A stretch of 64,000 bases of DNA from Paenarthrobacter aurescens TC1 (GTDB taxonomy: Bacteria; Actinomycetota; Actinomycetes; Actinomycetales; Micrococcaceae). Made by a program: the position numbers and the translations under genes. Shown in pieces: positions 1-10,612 of this stretch (positions are counted from its first letter, which is position 1; the number at the start of each line of letters is the position of its first letter). The notes under the pieces were generated by a model. It was given only the letters and a program-made list of their open reading frames with translations. It made no database searches and was not told the origin of the DNA. The stretch spans positions 2,046,001 to 2,110,000 of the forward strand of contig CP000474.1 in NCBI GenBank assembly GCA_000014925.1. The letters are read 5' to 3'.

Positions 1-1485
1 GCGCAGAGTGCTTCGATGGATGGCCAGACTTTCTGCCGTCTTGTCGTAGTTGCCGCCGTGGTCAAGGTATTGGGCCAAAGTTTGAACCAGGTCCGACCCT
101 CGGCTCTCGTCGGAACGCTGAAGGTCACCTAGCCACTCGTCGAGATAACCGACCAGGTCCGGTACGTTCCCAGCTGTGTCCAGGATCCGGTAGATCCCGA
201 GTTGATCAAAGCGGGTGGCCCCGTAGCAATCGATTGAGGCGGTTCGAATGTGCAGCGCGTGCAAGGCCTCCGAGAAGGAACGCGGAATTTGCTCGACATC
301 AAGGCTGGAACCACCGATGCCCACGGAACCGGTGGCACTTCGCAGGGTTTTGGCAACGACGGAATACACTTCGGCACCCAACGGATCTCCACGCACCACG
401 GCAACAGCCATGTCCGAACGCCCTGATACAAGTGCGGAGCAGTGGAGTTTCTGGAACGTCCGGCGCAATGCGTCTACCACCGTGTCATCAGTTCTTGGCG
501 GCTCCCACACCGCCACGACGACGTGCTGCGGACCACTGATGTCATATCCCAATGCCGCGGTACGGACTACTGCTGTTGCGGCCTCCATTCCGGATACGAG
601 TTCGTCCACGAGGTCCCGCCCCAGCTTCAGCTCCAGCAAGGCAAGAGCGCGGCGGTGCGACAACTCTGCTTCCAAGAGCCGCGCTGCGTACTTCAACGCG
701 AAGACATTGGCGGCGGTGACCGGAAGGTCGGTTTCCAGCATGCAGACAGCTCCCAGCACCTCTCCGTGCGACAAGGCAAGGGCGACGAGCCTTCGATGTT
801 CGCTGACTGGCAAGCCCGAGGAGATCCAAAGTTGGGCAGTGCGCAACCTGGCCGCTGCGGGCAGCCTCGGGTAAGGGGGAGTCGAACCGATGCCAGCCTC
901 CGCACTGATTTTCCCGAAGGCGTCCTCAATGTAGATGGGCCGGCCCGTCAGCCGTGAAAGGACCTTCGCCAGTAGTCCCTCCCTGGTCTCACTTGTACCG
1001 AGGTCGAGGGCCGCGCCCTGGTCCAAAGCCTCCCGGATACTGTCGCGTTCTTCCAGCTCCAGGATTCGCACCGACAGAGACCGGAGTCGCGGGTCCACGC
1101 CGTCACGTCGGTGTGGCTGACCGGGAGTGTCCTGGGGAAGTTCTGAGGTGCGAGCTGCTGCCACTACCCCTGCAACGGCCCGCAGCTGTTTTAGCTGGGG
1201 GATATCCGGCGGGTTGTCGGCGGACAGGACCAAGCACCCATTCAGCTCGCCGCCGCTACTTGTGAACAGCGCATAGAGCCAGCCAGGCCTGGCGCCCGGG
1301 AGCACCGAGTCCTTGCCGTTGAGGCGTCGGACGTCTTGATCCTGCGGTGATGCCGCGCGTGCCAGGACGGGCTTCAGCTGGCCATTCACCGCAAGGTACC
1401 GGTCCTGGATCTCACAAAACGACAATTCGGATACCGCCTGCGTGGCCGTGTTGAGGAATTCCTCTGCCGCACGTTGGTCGATCAT
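1..1485 (-). CDS. PucR-family transcriptional regulator (3' end beyond window)
   Basis: Reading the minus strand from the ATG at 1485 gives 495 codons without a stop up to the left edge, so the gene is cut by the window. A GAGG ribosome site lies 7 nt before the ATG. The N-terminal half looks like a GAF/sensor-type region. The middle resembles the GGDEF-like part of CdaR/PucR proteins. The last visible residues (GNYDKTAESLAIHRSTLR) are the start of the C-terminal PucR helix-turn-helix, in which a spacer helix and recognition helix read like Fis. PucR/CdaR regulators usually activate neighbouring catabolic genes, and the target here is probably to the left of the window. Family assignment is good; the effector is unknown. 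No other reading frame over this stretch gives a protein of this quality. Confidence 0.85.
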   Translation of the reverse strand, partial: MIDQRAAEEFLNTATQAVSELSFCEIQDRYLAVNGQLKPVLARAASPQDQDVRRLNGKDSVLPGARPGWLYALFTSSGGELNGCLVLSADNPPDIPQLKQLRAVAGVVAAARTSELPQDTPGQPHRRDGVDPRLRSLSVRILELEERDSIREALDQGAALDLGTSETREGLLAKVLSRLTGRPIYIEDAFGKISAEAGIGSTPPYPRLPAAARLRTAQLWISSGLPVSEHRRLVALALSHGEVLGAVCMLETDLPVTAANVFALKYAARLLEAELSHRRALALLELKLGRDLVDELVSGMEAATAVVRTAALGYDISGPQHVVVAVWEPPRTDDTVVDALRRTFQKLHCSALVSGRSDMAVAVVRGDPLGAEVYSVVAKTLRSATGSVGIGGSSLDVEQIPRSFSEALHALHIRTASIDCYGATRFDQLGIYRILDTAGNVPDLVGYLDEWLGDLQRSDESRGSDLVQTLAQYLDHGGNYDKTAESLAIHRSTLR

Positions 1486-1760
1486 GTGAATCCTCGCTTC
1501 GTCCAATGGGAGGCCTGCTGGACACAAGACCGGGCGGAACTGTTGCTCTCAGTGATCACGACCCGGCCAAGCCGCTTGCCTCCATCACGTGCAACAAAAA
1601 ATCGACGATCCTGGGCCCCGGTAGGCCTTCCTGTAGATGAGCCTCTCCGCAGGTTAGCCAACGCCGTATTTGGCCAACATGCCGTCTTTCATTCACTTGC
1701 CAATGTGGAAGGCTTGAATCGGCATCTTGGGACCCAACCTACGCCTGTACTCCGCCGTTG

Positions 1761-3527
1761 TTAAGCTGTTGTGGCCGATGTGCGATCTGAGGCTAATGGT
1801 TCAGCGTCCGACGACGGCCCAAACCGGAGTAAGCGCAGGTGTTCGTGGATCATGGCCACCGCTGTTGAGCCCTCACCGGCAGCAGCTGTTACACGTTTCA
1901 CTGATCCATGCCGAACATCCCCCACCGCGAACATCCCGGGTACGCTGGTTTCGAGGGGTAGTCTTCTGCGCCCCAGATGGCTGAATTCTGGAGGGAACTC
2001 CCCGAGGTCAGCGCCGGTCAGAATGAAGCCTTTGTCATCCAGCGCGAGCGTACCCTGCAACCATTCTGTGTGCGGTACGGCACCGATGAAAATGAAGAGG
2101 TAGCGGGAATCGAAGGTGTGTTGTTCACCCGTGGCCCGCAGATCGACCACGACCTGTTCCAGTGCGCCTGAACCACTGACGCCCACGATAGTGGCCCCCA
2201 GAAGCACCGTTATGGCAGATTGCTCTTCGATCCGGTCCGCGAGGTACCTCGACATATCCGCGCGCAGGTCCGTCCCCCGCACCACCAGACGCACTGCTGC
2301 TCCGGTGCCGGCCAGGAAAAGCGCGGCCTGGCCGGCGGAGTTTCCCCCGCCGACGACTGTCACTGGTTGCGATCCGCAGAGCCTGGCTTCATGGACAGTG
2401 GCGGCGTAGAAGACGCTGTTTCCCTCCAGCGACTCCAGCCCAGCAATCGGCAGCCGGCGGTAGTGGACCCCTGTTGCCAGCAGAGCGGCCCGTGATGAGG
2501 CAGGGCCGCTGCCGTTGAACTCGGCGCGGAAACCGCCATCCGTCAAGGCGATGGTGCGTGCCCCGCAGGCGACGTTAATATGTACCCCGAACTTTCGGGC
2601 CTGAAGGATCGCCCTTTCTGTGAGTTCGCCGCCGGAGATGCCGGCGGGGAAGCCGAGAAAGTTTTCGATCCGCGGTGAGGTACCTGCCTGCCCACCCAGC
2701 CCGCCGCCCTCTTTAAGGACGACGGACAGTCCGTCGGATGCTGCATACACGGCCGCCGCCAGGCCAGCAGGACCAGCGCCGATCACCATGAGATCGTAGG
2801 TGGTCGAATGTTCTTTGACAGCTCGCAATCCCGTGGCGAGGGCCAGGTCTGCGTTTGAGGGGTTCCTGAGGACTTGCGAAGCATTCAGCACCACTGCGGG
2901 AAGGTCGCCCGCGGGGATACCGACCCGGTCCAGAATGGCTTGTGCTTGGCCGTCGTTCTCAAGATCAACCAGTCGGTGCGGCAAACGGTTGGAGGCGGAG
3001 AACTCCAGGAGGCGGAGGGTGTCGCGGCTGAAGCGGGAGCCGACGATCCGGATGCCCGCGCCGGTACCGATCAGCAGGATGCGGCGCTGAAGATACGCAC
3101 GGAGGATGGTCTCACCCACCGCGGCGTCCGTCAGAACCACGCGGCGCAGATCTTCACCACTGATCTGCAGCACCTTGGAAGCTTCGGCGGACACGCTACT
3201 GACAAAGGATGGTTGCCCCTCGACCAGGCCCAGCTCCCCGAGGAACCGTCCAGGACCGTGGACTTCGAGGATGTGCGTGCCTGGACCCAGCTGCGCGGCC
3301 TGGTTGCCCTGAACGTCCAATAGCCCCTCCACGACCACTACGGTGCCCTGCAGAACGACGAAGAAGTCGCCGTCGAGGTCGCCCTCCCGTGTGAGGACTT
3401 CGCCGGCGGCGGAACCCCTGATGGTGCCGACTCTGCTCAGTAAATCGATCTGGGCCTGGCTTAGCCGCGGATAGGCGCCGGAGACATCCGGTGTTTCAAC
3501 CGGCCCGGAGTCTGCGAAAGGCTGCAT
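1761..3527 (-). CDS. Cyclic nucleotide-binding domain / thioredoxin reductase-like FAD oxidoreductase fusion
   Basis: This 588-residue protein has three parts. Residues about 20-145 form a cyclic-nucleotide-binding beta-roll with the FLGELGLVEG cassette. Residues about 148-235 look like a thioredoxin/glutaredoxin-fold segment without a CXXC. Residues about 244-575 are a pyridine nucleotide-disulfide oxidoreductase, with the FAD motif GAGPAG at 250-255, the NAD(P)H motif VVGGGNSAGQAA, and a C-terminal FAD motif GMFAVGDV. The redox-active CXXC of true thioredoxin reductase is absent: the equivalent stretch reads FYAATVHEARLC. The cNMP cassette also lacks the usual phosphate-binding Arg. Known actinobacterial relatives share this architecture. 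The gene lies 23 nt downstream of a UBP zinc-finger gene, likely in one transcript, and divergent from a chaperone operon, which suggests a stress or redox role (inference). Confidence 0.88.
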   Translation of the reverse strand: MQPFADSGPVETPDVSGAYPRLSQAQIDLLSRVGTIRGSAAGEVLTREGDLDGDFFVVLQGTVVVVEGLLDVQGNQAAQLGPGTHILEVHGPGRFLGELGLVEGQPSFVSSVSAEASKVLQISGEDLRRVVLTDAAVGETILRAYLQRRILLIGTGAGIRIVGSRFSRDTLRLLEFSASNRLPHRLVDLENDGQAQAILDRVGIPAGDLPAVVLNASQVLRNPSNADLALATGLRAVKEHSTTYDLMVIGAGPAGLAAAVYAASDGLSVVLKEGGGLGGQAGTSPRIENFLGFPAGISGGELTERAILQARKFGVHINVACGARTIALTDGGFRAEFNGSGPASSRAALLATGVHYRRLPIAGLESLEGNSVFYAATVHEARLCGSQPVTVVGGGNSAGQAALFLAGTGAAVRLVVRGTDLRADMSRYLADRIEEQSAITVLLGATIVGVSGSGALEQVVVDLRATGEQHTFDSRYLFIFIGAVPHTEWLQGTLALDDKGFILTGADLGEFPPEFSHLGRRRLPLETSVPGMFAVGDVRHGSVKRVTAAAGEGSTAVAMIHEHLRLLRFGPSSDAEPLASDRTSATTA

Positions 3528-3550
3528 CAGATGTTGCCCCCGTCAACTTC

Positions 3551-3814
3551 TTAGACGAATGCCTCGTGGGGATAGCACCAGCGCCAATTCTCGCCGGGCT
3601 CCAAGGAAAGAACGATTGGATGCAACTCGGTGGCGTGGGCTCGGGCGTGCCGCATGGGCGACGAATCACAACACCCGACATGGCCGCAGGACAGACACAG
3701 CCTCAAGTGAACCCAAGGAGTACCCAGGGATAGACATTCCTCGCAGCCTTCCGGCGTGCGCACCCGAACCGGACGAATTTGCGCGAGATGCGGGTCGGGA
3801 ATTCGTGTAGTCAT
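3551..3814 (-). CDS. UBP-type zinc finger domain protein
   Basis: This is an 87-residue protein. Its paired Cys/His ligands are those of a ubiquitin-protease-type (ZnF-UBP) finger: CEEC, then CLSCGHVGCCDSS, then HARAHATELHPIVLSLEPGE and a final WRWCYPHE. In bacteria such stand-alone fingers are small cytosolic proteins of unknown function. They often sit beside the cNMP/thioredoxin-reductase-like flavoprotein, as here, so they probably act together. Eukaryotic UBP fingers bind the free C-terminus of ubiquitin, but no bacterial ligand can be inferred from the sequence. The gene is first in a two-gene minus-strand operon and diverges from dnaK across about 470 bp. Confidence 0.85.
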   Translation of the reverse strand: MTTRIPDPHLAQIRPVRVRTPEGCEECLSLGTPWVHLRLCLSCGHVGCCDSSPMRHARAHATELHPIVLSLEPGENWRWCYPHEAFV

Positions 3815-4281
3815 GTCCGCTCCTGTGATGGTTCGTTCATGGAGCCGACCCGGCCGTGACAGCCAACAACGATGTTACGTCGGCACTGACCAATGGTGTG
3901 GGTACCATCCGGCCCGGCGAGCGGGGTGCACCAGATATAGCCCAGTACTAGACCCGGCTCAGCTGCCTGTCAAGTGGTTTACGTGCTCGTGACCCTTGCT
4001 TGGTTGGACCGGCCATGTGGCCGATCCCCACCTGTGTCAGTGCCTTCGTCTCCACGCCCGGGGCCGTTCGCACGACAGGTTAATTTGCTGCAGCATATTT
4101 GACCTAACAGGGTCATGCGGCTCTCCCGTCCAGGGGGCAGACTCAACTTTATAAGACTGCATGACGAAGCCACGAAACCCCTGAGCCTCTTGGCTGGGCG
4201 GCAACGGCCTGCGTCGTGCGGTGCAACCTCGGGCGGACGTCGCCGCAGGGCCGGTCGCGTTCTCCAGGACCGGAGTCAGTC
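3815..4281. other. Divergent intergenic region before the chaperone operon
   Basis: These 467 bp separate the UBP zinc-finger gene (minus) from dnaK (plus) and must hold both promoters. A TGACC-N6-GGTCA inverted repeat lies at 4100-4115. A single ACTCAA half-site (about 4139-4144) resembles half of the HspR HAIR element, but its TTGAGT partner is missing at the expected distance. A TATAAG sequence near 4150 could serve as a -10. I see no credible gene here. Confidence 0.5.
4100..4115. promoter_or_regulatory. Inverted repeat upstream of dnaK, candidate operator
   Basis: TGACC and GGTCA form a perfect 5-bp inverted repeat with a 6-bp spacer, about 165 bp before dnaK. It could be a repressor site for the chaperone operon or the divergent pair. 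There is only one copy, so this is tentative. Confidence 0.3.
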
Positions 4282-6180
4282 ATGGGCAAGGCAGTAGGAA
4301 TTGATCTCGGAACAACCAACTCGGTGATCGCTGTCTGGGAAGGTGGGGAGGCGCGCGTCATTCCCAACGCGGAAGGAGCGCGGACAACCCCGTCAGTTGT
4401 GGCTTACACCGACAGCGGGGAACGGCTCGTGGGGCAACTGGCCCGCCGGCAGGCGATCCTCAACCCCAAGGGAACCATCACGTCGGCCAAGCGATTTATC
4501 GGCCGTCACAATGATGAGATCACTGATGAGGCCAAGGCAGTGAGTTTCGACGTCGTGGCGGACGACAACGGTGTGGCGCGTTTCCAGGTGCAAGGTAAGA
4601 AGGTGGCACCTGAGGAAGTGAGTGCGCTCGTTCTTCGTAAGCTGGTGGACGACGCCGCGAAGCAACTGGGCGAGAAGGTAACGGAAGCAGTCATTACGGT
4701 TCCTGCGTACTTCAACGATGCACAGCGAACCGCCACCAAGGACGCTGGCAGAATTGCGGGGTTGGAAGTCCTGCGGATTATCAATGAACCTACCGCAGCC
4801 GCCCTGGCCTACGGCATCGACAAACGTCAGCATGAGACGGTTCTGGTTTTCGACCTGGGCGGAGGAACCTTTGACGTGAGCCTGTTGGACGTCGGCGACG
4901 GCGTTGTGGAGGTCCGTTCGACGGCGGGCGACACGCACCTTGGCGGGGACGATTTCGACCGGCGCCTTGTTGATTACTTGGCCGATGATTTCCAGAAGCA
5001 GGAGGGCATTGACCTGCGTGCGGATGCGCAGGCCTTGCAACGTCTGTTCGAAGCGGCCGAGAAAGCGAAGGTCGAGCTAAGTTCTGTGACCCAGACGCAG
5101 GTCAGCCTCCCCTTCGTCACTGCGGACGCGGCGGGGCCCAAGCATCTGACCACCACTGTTCGGCGCTCTGTTTTTGAAGACATTACTCATGATCTGGTGG
5201 AACGGACCATGGATCCGGTCAAACAGGCGATGACGGATGCCAAGGTTACCGCCAACGACATCGATGAAGTGATTTTGGTCGGCGGATCCACCCGTATTCC
5301 GGCGGTACAAAATGTGGTCCGGCGCCTGACCGGTGGAAAAGATCCGAACATGAGCGTCAATCCGGACGAAGTCGTGGCCATAGGTGCGGCGATTCAGGCC
5401 GGAGTTCTTAAGGGCGAAGTCTCGGATGTCTTGCTGTTGGATGTTGTGCCGCTTTCCCTGGGGGTTGAGACCCGCGGCGGTGTCATGACAAAGATCATCG
5501 AGCGCAACACGACCATCCCCGCACGGCGAAGCGAAGTGTTCTCCACCGCCGATGATAACCAGCCTGCCGTGGACGTCGTGGTCCTGCAGGGGGAGCGGGA
5601 ACTGGCTGCGGATAATCGGGTTCTGGGTCGATTCCAGCTAACCGATATCCGGCCGGCGCCTCGCGGCGAACCGCAGGTTGAGGTCACGTTCGACGTCGAC
5701 GCAAACGGCATTCTCAACGTCACAGCCCGCGATAAAGACACAGGCAAGGAACAAGGCATCACGATCAGTGAAGGATCCAACCTCGATGCCAAGGAAGTCG
5801 AGCGAATGATTGCCGAGGCCGAGTCCCACAGGAGCGAGGATGTGCAGAATCGGGAGCGCATTGACACCCTGAATGAACTCGACGCGGTGGCTTATCGCGT
5901 TGAGCGGGCCGTCAATGAGCTGGGTGATGCTGTCCCGGTGCACGACAAGGCCCGTGCTGAACTACTGGTTGGTCAGGCGCGGGACGCCGTCAGCAACCAG
6001 GCCGACGTTGGGGCGGCGAGGGAACTGATTTCCGAGCTCCAGCAGCTGCAGTCGGCCCTGAGTGCCTCGGCAGCCTCCGTGGCCAGTGCAGGGGCTGGCC
6101 CGGGACCCGTGTCTCAGCCCGGGACTTCTGACAATGTGGATGACGATGACATTGTCGATGCAGAATTCGATCGTGGCTAG
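4282..6180 (+). CDS. dnaK: Molecular chaperone DnaK (Hsp70), probable accessory copy
   Basis: This 632-residue Hsp70 refolds proteins with ATP and with the GrpE and DnaJ-type partners encoded next. The ATPase domain begins [10 protein letters not shown] and contains the phosphate motif [19 protein letters not shown] and the VGGSTRIP motif. The linker [13 protein letters not shown] leads into the substrate-binding domain and the helical lid. The tail ends [11 protein letters not shown], as in actinobacterial DnaK. I start at ATG 4282, which has GGAG 6 nt upstream; an in-frame earlier start at 4216 would add an unrelated leader. The gene heads a six-gene operon with overlapping junctions. Its partners (zinc-finger-less DnaJ, CbpM-like protein, ClpB, thioredoxin) differ from the usual dnaK-grpE-dnaJ-hspR layout, so this is probably a second, stress-specific copy. 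Confidence 0.95.
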   Translation: MGKAVGIDLGTTNSVIAVWEGGEARVIPNAEGARTTPSVVAYTDSGERLVGQLARRQAILNPKGTITSAKRFIGRHNDEITDEAKAVSFDVVADDNGVARFQVQGKKVAPEEVSALVLRKLVDDAAKQLGEKVTEAVITVPAYFNDAQRTATKDAGRIAGLEVLRIINEPTAAALAYGIDKRQHETVLVFDLGGGTFDVSLLDVGDGVVEVRSTAGDTHLGGDDFDRRLVDYLADDFQKQEGIDLRADAQALQRLFEAAEKAKVELSSVTQTQVSLPFVTADAAGPKHLTTTVRRSVFEDITHDLVERTMDPVKQAMTDAKVTANDIDEVILVGGSTRIPAVQNVVRRLTGGKDPNMSVNPDEVVAIGAAIQAGVLKGEVSDVLLLDVVPLSLGVETRGGVMTKIIERNTTIPARRSEVFSTADDNQPAVDVVVLQGERELAADNRVLGRFQLTDIRPAPRGEPQVEVTFDVDANGILNVTARDKDTGKEQGITISEGSNLDAKEVERMIAEAESHRSEDVQNRERIDTLNELDAVAYRVERAVNELGDAVPVHDKARAELLVGQARDAVSNQADVGAARELISELQQLQSALSASAASVASAGAGPGPVSQPGTSDNVDDDDIVDAEFDRG

Positions 6181-6188
6181 GTACGGCC

Positions 6189-6731
6189 ATGAGCGACCAC
6201 GCAGGGCCGGCTGGGCACGCCGATCCAGGAAGTGATGGAACGGAGACCGCCGCAGCCGGCGAAACGGAAACCATGCCTGGGGCGTCGGCGGAAGCGCTGG
6301 CCAAAATGGAGGATCTTTGGCGCCGCGCGCTGGCTGACGCAGACAATATTCGAAAACGCGCCGCCAGGGAGGCCTCACAGCTAAGGGCCCAGGAGCGCGC
6401 AGCGGTCTCGCTGCTGTGGCTGCCCGTCTTGGACAATCTGGAACTTGCCCTCGCTCATGCCCCCTCTGCCGGGGACCCCCTCGTGGATGGACTGGACGCT
6501 ATCCGTTCTCAGGCCATCGATATCCTGGCCCGCCTCGGGTACCCCCGGATCGACGGCGAGAACGTCCCCTTTGACCCTAGGATTCACGAGGTGGTCAGCG
6601 TATCGGAGACGGATGACGTTCCTCCCGGGACAGTGATCACCGTCCTGCGCCCGGGTTACGGCGGGACTGATACCATCCTCAGGCCCGCCGCCGTCGTCGT
6701 GAGCCGGGCGGTGACCGCTGACCGTGGCTAA
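6189..6731 (+). CDS. grpE: Nucleotide exchange factor GrpE
   Basis: This 180-residue protein begins 8 nt after dnaK. It has the GrpE layout: an acidic, low-complexity N-terminus (1-40); a long helix containing LWRRALADADNIRKRAAREA, the dimer-forming coiled coil; and a C-terminal beta domain ending near the conserved VPPGTVITVLRPGYG. GrpE releases ADP from DnaK. Its stop overlaps the GTG start of the next gene by 8 nt, so translation is coupled. It is close to the usual GrpE length. Confidence 0.93.
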   Translation: MSDHAGPAGHADPGSDGTETAAAGETETMPGASAEALAKMEDLWRRALADADNIRKRAAREASQLRAQERAAVSLLWLPVLDNLELALAHAPSAGDPLVDGLDAIRSQAIDILARLGYPRIDGENVPFDPRIHEVVSVSETDDVPPGTVITVLRPGYGGTDTILRPAAVVVSRAVTADRG

Positions 6732-7665
6732 GGATCACTACTCAGTCCTCGGCGTCCCTCGCACGGCGAAGCCGGATGCAATCCAGCGGGCTTACCGAAA
6801 ACTGGCAAGGAAATACCATCCGGACGTCAATCGGGAGCCGGATGCTGCGGACAAGTTCAAGGAGATCGGCGAGGCGTACGATACTTTGTCAGATCCCGAA
6901 ACCAGGGCGCGCTATGACCGGTTCGGCGCGGACTACCGGCAATATGCCGGTAGCGGTGCTGATTCGGAGGCCGGCGGCGCGGGGTGGGGTTCAGGTGGTC
7001 CGCGCCCAGGCCCGCGCCCGGGACGCGGCCCGTACGGCGGCGCCCATGTCGACATGGGAGGGGACGTCGATTGGGAGGATCTGCTGGGTGGCTGGTTCCG
7101 TCAGCACGGGGCGGGTCCGGCGCCGGGCTCAGACCACGAGGCCGAGCTTCGGCTGACGCTCGAAGAAGCAATCCGCGGCGGGCGGCGCACGGTTCGCCTG
7201 GCAGAGCCAGGTGGCGAGACGCGGAATTACGACGTCGACGTGCCGCCCGGTGTGGTGGACGGCCAGCGTATCCGACTCGCGGGGGAGGGCGCCGGTGGCC
7301 GCGACGGGGGCCGGCCGGGGGATCTCTTCCTGACCGTGAGCATCCAGCCGGACGCGAGGTACCGCCTCAAAGGCCGGGACATCCATTTCGACCTTCCCGT
7401 CACGCCGTCCGAAGCGGCGCTCGGGGCCAGGATCAAGGTCAACGCGCCCGGCGGCCCTGTGACCATGACCGTTCCAGAAGGGTCTTCCAGCGGACGCAGA
7501 CTACGGCTTCGCGGGCAGGGGTTGCCCGACCCGAAAGGCCAGCCGGGGAACCTCTACGCCGAGATCCGCGTCATGGTGCCCCCGCGGTTGAGTAATGAGG
7601 TGCGCAAGATCTACGAGCAGCTTGCAGCCGTGTCCGATTTCCACCCGAGGGAGGGGCTGCTGTGA
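6724..7665 (+). CDS. cbpA: DnaJ-family co-chaperone lacking zinc finger (CbpA-like)
   Basis: This 313-residue type II J-protein stimulates the DnaK ATPase and delivers substrates. The J-domain spans residues 1-68, with the HPD motif at 32-34. A Gly-rich linker (75-115) is followed by two C-terminal beta-sandwich domains (DnaJ_C). There are no CXXCXGXG zinc repeats; the protein has no cysteine at all, which separates it from the housekeeping DnaJ. The GTG start at 6724 lies inside the end of grpE. The next gene, a small MerR-like CbpM homologue, supports the CbpA assignment. Confidence 0.88.
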   Translation: MAKDHYSVLGVPRTAKPDAIQRAYRKLARKYHPDVNREPDAADKFKEIGEAYDTLSDPETRARYDRFGADYRQYAGSGADSEAGGAGWGSGGPRPGPRPGRGPYGGAHVDMGGDVDWEDLLGGWFRQHGAGPAPGSDHEAELRLTLEEAIRGGRRTVRLAEPGGETRNYDVDVPPGVVDGQRIRLAGEGAGGRDGGRPGDLFLTVSIQPDARYRLKGRDIHFDLPVTPSEAALGARIKVNAPGGPVTMTVPEGSSSGRRLRLRGQGLPDPKGQPGNLYAEIRVMVPPRLSNEVRKIYEQLAAVSDFHPREGLL

Positions 7666-7979
7666 GCCGCCAATATCCGCTCGCCTATCCGTGGCGCCTG
7701 AGTCTCGAAGCGGTAGCTCGTAGCAGCGGTGTCCACTCCGACGTCGTCATGAGGTTCGTGGAGCTGGATCTGATCCGGCCGCTGGGAGGCGATGGTCCGG
7801 GCGGTCCCTGGTTCAGCCCGCGGGCTCCTGAATTGATCGCCCGCGTCCTGCGTCTGCATTCGGAGCTGTCGCTGAACTATGCGGCAATCCCGCTGGTACT
7901 GGATTTGCTGGCGAGGGTGGACACGCTGGAACGTCGTTTGGTTGAAATCTCGTATGTGGAAAGGACTGCTTCGCCATGA
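7662..7979 (+). CDS. CbpM-like MerR-type chaperone modulator
   Basis: This 105-residue protein starts at GTG 7662, overlapping the cbpA stop by 4 nt (GTGA). It has a short winged-helix-like start ([26 protein letters not shown]) typical of MerR/HspR/CbpM proteins, then a helix ending [14 protein letters not shown] that resembles a coiled coil. In other bacteria CbpM binds the J-domain of CbpA and inhibits it. HspR, the DNA-binding relative, represses dnaK operons. Either role is possible here, and the lack of an obvious HAIR operator upstream slightly favours CbpM. Confidence 0.72.
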   Translation: MSRQYPLAYPWRLSLEAVARSSGVHSDVVMRFVELDLIRPLGGDGPGGPWFSPRAPELIARVLRLHSELSLNYAAIPLVLDLLARVDTLERRLVEISYVERTASP

Positions 7980-10612
7980 ACATGGAGAGCTTTACCCAGA
8001 AGTCGCAGGAGGCGTTGGCAGGGGCACAGCGGATCGCCCAGCAACACGGCCATACCGAGACCGACGGGGAGCACCTGCTTGCGGCCCTGCTGGAACAGGA
8101 GGCGGGACTGGTCCCGCGACTGCTCGCAGGCATGCAGATTGACGTTGAGGAGCTGAACAGGGCGGTCGAGACCGAGCTGCAAAAGAAGCCGAAAGTCACG
8201 GGGCCTGGCGCAGCACCCGGTCAGGTGTACGTCAGCCGTAGGCTTGGCACACTCCTTGATGCTGCTGAACGTGAAGCCAAACGGCTCAAAGACGAGTACG
8301 TCTCGGTGGAACACCTGCTGGTCGCGCTTGCGGAGGAAGGCCGGGCATCGGCGGCCGGCAGGGTGCTGGCGGAACACGGCATTACCCGCGAGGCATTCTT
8401 GTCGGTCCTGACCCAGGTTAGGGGAAACCAGCGCGTTACCTCGGCAACGCCGGAACAAACCTACGAAGCGCTGGAGAAGTACGGCCGCGATCTGGTGGCG
8501 GACGCGCGTACCGGAAAGCTGGATCCGGTCATCGGCCGCGACTCGGAAATCCGGCGGGTTGTCCAGATACTGTCACGCAAGACCAAAAACAACCCGGTGC
8601 TTATCGGTGAGCCTGGAGTCGGCAAAACCGCCATTGTGGAGGGACTGGCCCAGCGGATCGTCCGGCAGGATGTGCCCGAAGGCCTGAAGAACAAGACCAT
8701 TTTCTCGCTGGACCTGAGCGCCCTGGTGGCCGGTGCCAAGTACCGCGGCGAATTCGAGGAACGGTTGAAGGCTGTGCTGGCCGAGGTGCTGGCGGCAGAA
8801 GGCAGGATCCTGCTCTTTGTGGACGAACTGCACACCGTCGTCGGGGCAGGCGCTTCCGAGGGGTCGATGGACGCCGGCAACATGCTGAAGCCCATGTTGG
8901 CCCGCGGGGAGCTGCACATGATCGGCGCTACCACGCTCGACGAATACCGCAAACACATCGAGTCTGACGCCGCATTGGAGCGCCGCTTCCAGCCGGTCAC
9001 GGTTGAGGAGCCCGACGTCGAGGACGCCATTTCAATCCTTCGAGGCTTGCGGGAGCGACTCGAGGTATTCCATGGCGTACGGATCCAGGATAGTGCCCTG
9101 GTGGCCGCGGCCACCCTTTCCCACCGGTACATCACTGACCGGTTTCTTCCCGACAAGGCCATTGACCTTGTGGATGAAGCGTGCGCCCGGCTCAGGACGG
9201 AAATCGACTCGATGCCGGCGGAACTGGATGAGCTCACCCGGAAGGTCACGCGGCTCGAAATCGAAGACGCGGCACTTGCCAAGGAAACCGATCCGGCCAG
9301 CAAGACCCGGCTCACGGAGTTGAGGCGTGAATTGGCGGACTTGCGCGCCGAAGCCGACGCCAAGAGGGCCCAATGGGAGGCCGAGCGCCAGGCGATCCAC
9401 AAACTGCAGGAAATACGTACTGAACTGGAGCGGGCGCGGCTGGAGGCTGAGGAAGCCGAACGGAATTACGACCTCAACCTGGCGGCAGAGCTACGCTACG
9501 GGCGACTTGCCGACCTCGAACGGCGGCTGGCCGCCGAAGAAGAACGGCTGACCGCTAAACAGGGCGAAAAGCGCTTGCTCCGCGAGGTGGTGACCGAGGA
9601 CGAGATCGCCGACATTGTCGCGGCCTGGACCGGGATACCGGTCGCCCGGCTGAAGCAGGGCGAACGGGAGAAGGTCCTTCACCTGGATGAAATCCTTCGC
9701 GCCCGCGTCGTCGGACAGGAAGAAGCGATTACCGCGGTGTCGGACGCCATTATCCGGGCCCGCTCCGGTATCCGGGATCCCCGGCGACCCATCGGCTCCT
9801 TCATCTTCCTCGGCCCCACGGGAGTCGGGAAGACCGAGCTTGCCAAGGCATTGGCTGCATCGCTATTTGACAGCGAGAACGCAATGATCCGGCTGGATAT
9901 GAGCGAGTATCAGGAACGCCACACAGTGAGCCGCCTGCTGGGCGCTCCGCCCGGCTACATCGGCTACGACGAAGGAGGACAGCTCACAGAAGCGGTACGC
10001 CGGAAGCCATACTCGGTGGTGCTCTTTGACGAGGTGGAAAAGGCCCATCCGGACATCTTTAACACCTTGTTACAGGTGCTCGACGACGGACGGATTACAG
10101 ACTCGCAGGGCCGGACGGTCGATTTCCGCAACACTGTCATCATTATGACGTCGAATATTGGCTCCCAGTATCTTCTGGAAGGTTCGGCCGAAGGAGGGAC
10201 GATCACGGAGGAGGCGCGCGGCATGGTGATGGGTGAGCTCCGGGCGCACTTCCGACCCGAGTTCCTTAACCGCGTCGACGACACGGTCCTGTTCGCGCCC
10301 TTGGGACTGGCGCAAATCGAACGAATCGTTGATCTGCTGTTTCAGCAGCTGCGGCAGCGGCTGGCCGAGCAGCAAATAGAGCTGCACCTGACCGAACAAG
10401 CACGCCTTCTGATTGCCGAACGGGGCTTCGATCCGGTCTACGGAGCCCGGCCCTTGCGCCGCTATATTTCCCATGTTGTCGAAACGCAGGTGGGTCGGGC
10501 CTTGCTGCGCGGAAGCATCGAGGAGGGCGGAGTGATCACAGTGACCGTATCCGGAAACGAGCTCGTGGTTGAATACAACACATCGGAGCTAGAGGAGGCC
10601 GGAACCACATGA
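7976..10612 (+). CDS. clpB: ATP-dependent disaggregase ClpB
   Basis: This 878-residue Hsp100 protein pulls polypeptides from aggregates together with DnaK. The Clp_N repeats span about 1-145. AAA1 has Walker A GEPGVGKT at 211-218 and a Walker B ending [10 protein letters not shown] coiled-coil M domain covers about 400-530, which marks ClpB rather than ClpA or ClpC. AAA2 has Walker A GPTGVGKT at 613-620. There is no ClpP-binding tripeptide loop evident. The ATG overlaps the previous stop by 4 nt, and the gene's own stop overlaps trxC. The length is normal for ClpB. Confidence 0.95.
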   Translation: MNMESFTQKSQEALAGAQRIAQQHGHTETDGEHLLAALLEQEAGLVPRLLAGMQIDVEELNRAVETELQKKPKVTGPGAAPGQVYVSRRLGTLLDAAEREAKRLKDEYVSVEHLLVALAEEGRASAAGRVLAEHGITREAFLSVLTQVRGNQRVTSATPEQTYEALEKYGRDLVADARTGKLDPVIGRDSEIRRVVQILSRKTKNNPVLIGEPGVGKTAIVEGLAQRIVRQDVPEGLKNKTIFSLDLSALVAGAKYRGEFEERLKAVLAEVLAAEGRILLFVDELHTVVGAGASEGSMDAGNMLKPMLARGELHMIGATTLDEYRKHIESDAALERRFQPVTVEEPDVEDAISILRGLRERLEVFHGVRIQDSALVAAATLSHRYITDRFLPDKAIDLVDEACARLRTEIDSMPAELDELTRKVTRLEIEDAALAKETDPASKTRLTELRRELADLRAEADAKRAQWEAERQAIHKLQEIRTELERARLEAEEAERNYDLNLAAELRYGRLADLERRLAAEEERLTAKQGEKRLLREVVTEDEIADIVAAWTGIPVARLKQGEREKVLHLDEILRARVVGQEEAITAVSDAIIRARSGIRDPRRPIGSFIFLGPTGVGKTELAKALAASLFDSENAMIRLDMSEYQERHTVSRLLGAPPGYIGYDEGGQLTEAVRRKPYSVVLFDEVEKAHPDIFNTLLQVLDDGRITDSQGRTVDFRNTVIIMTSNIGSQYLLEGSAEGGTITEEARGMVMGELRAHFRPEFLNRVDDTVLFAPLGLAQIERIVDLLFQQLRQRLAEQQIELHLTEQARLLIAERGFDPVYGARPLRRYISHVVETQVGRALLRGSIEEGGVITVTVSGNELVVEYNTSELEEAGTT

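Noticed and set aside
4139..4144. HspR HAIR element upstream of dnaK
   Set aside because: Only one ACTCAA half-site is present; the partner half-site at 7-bp spacing is missing.
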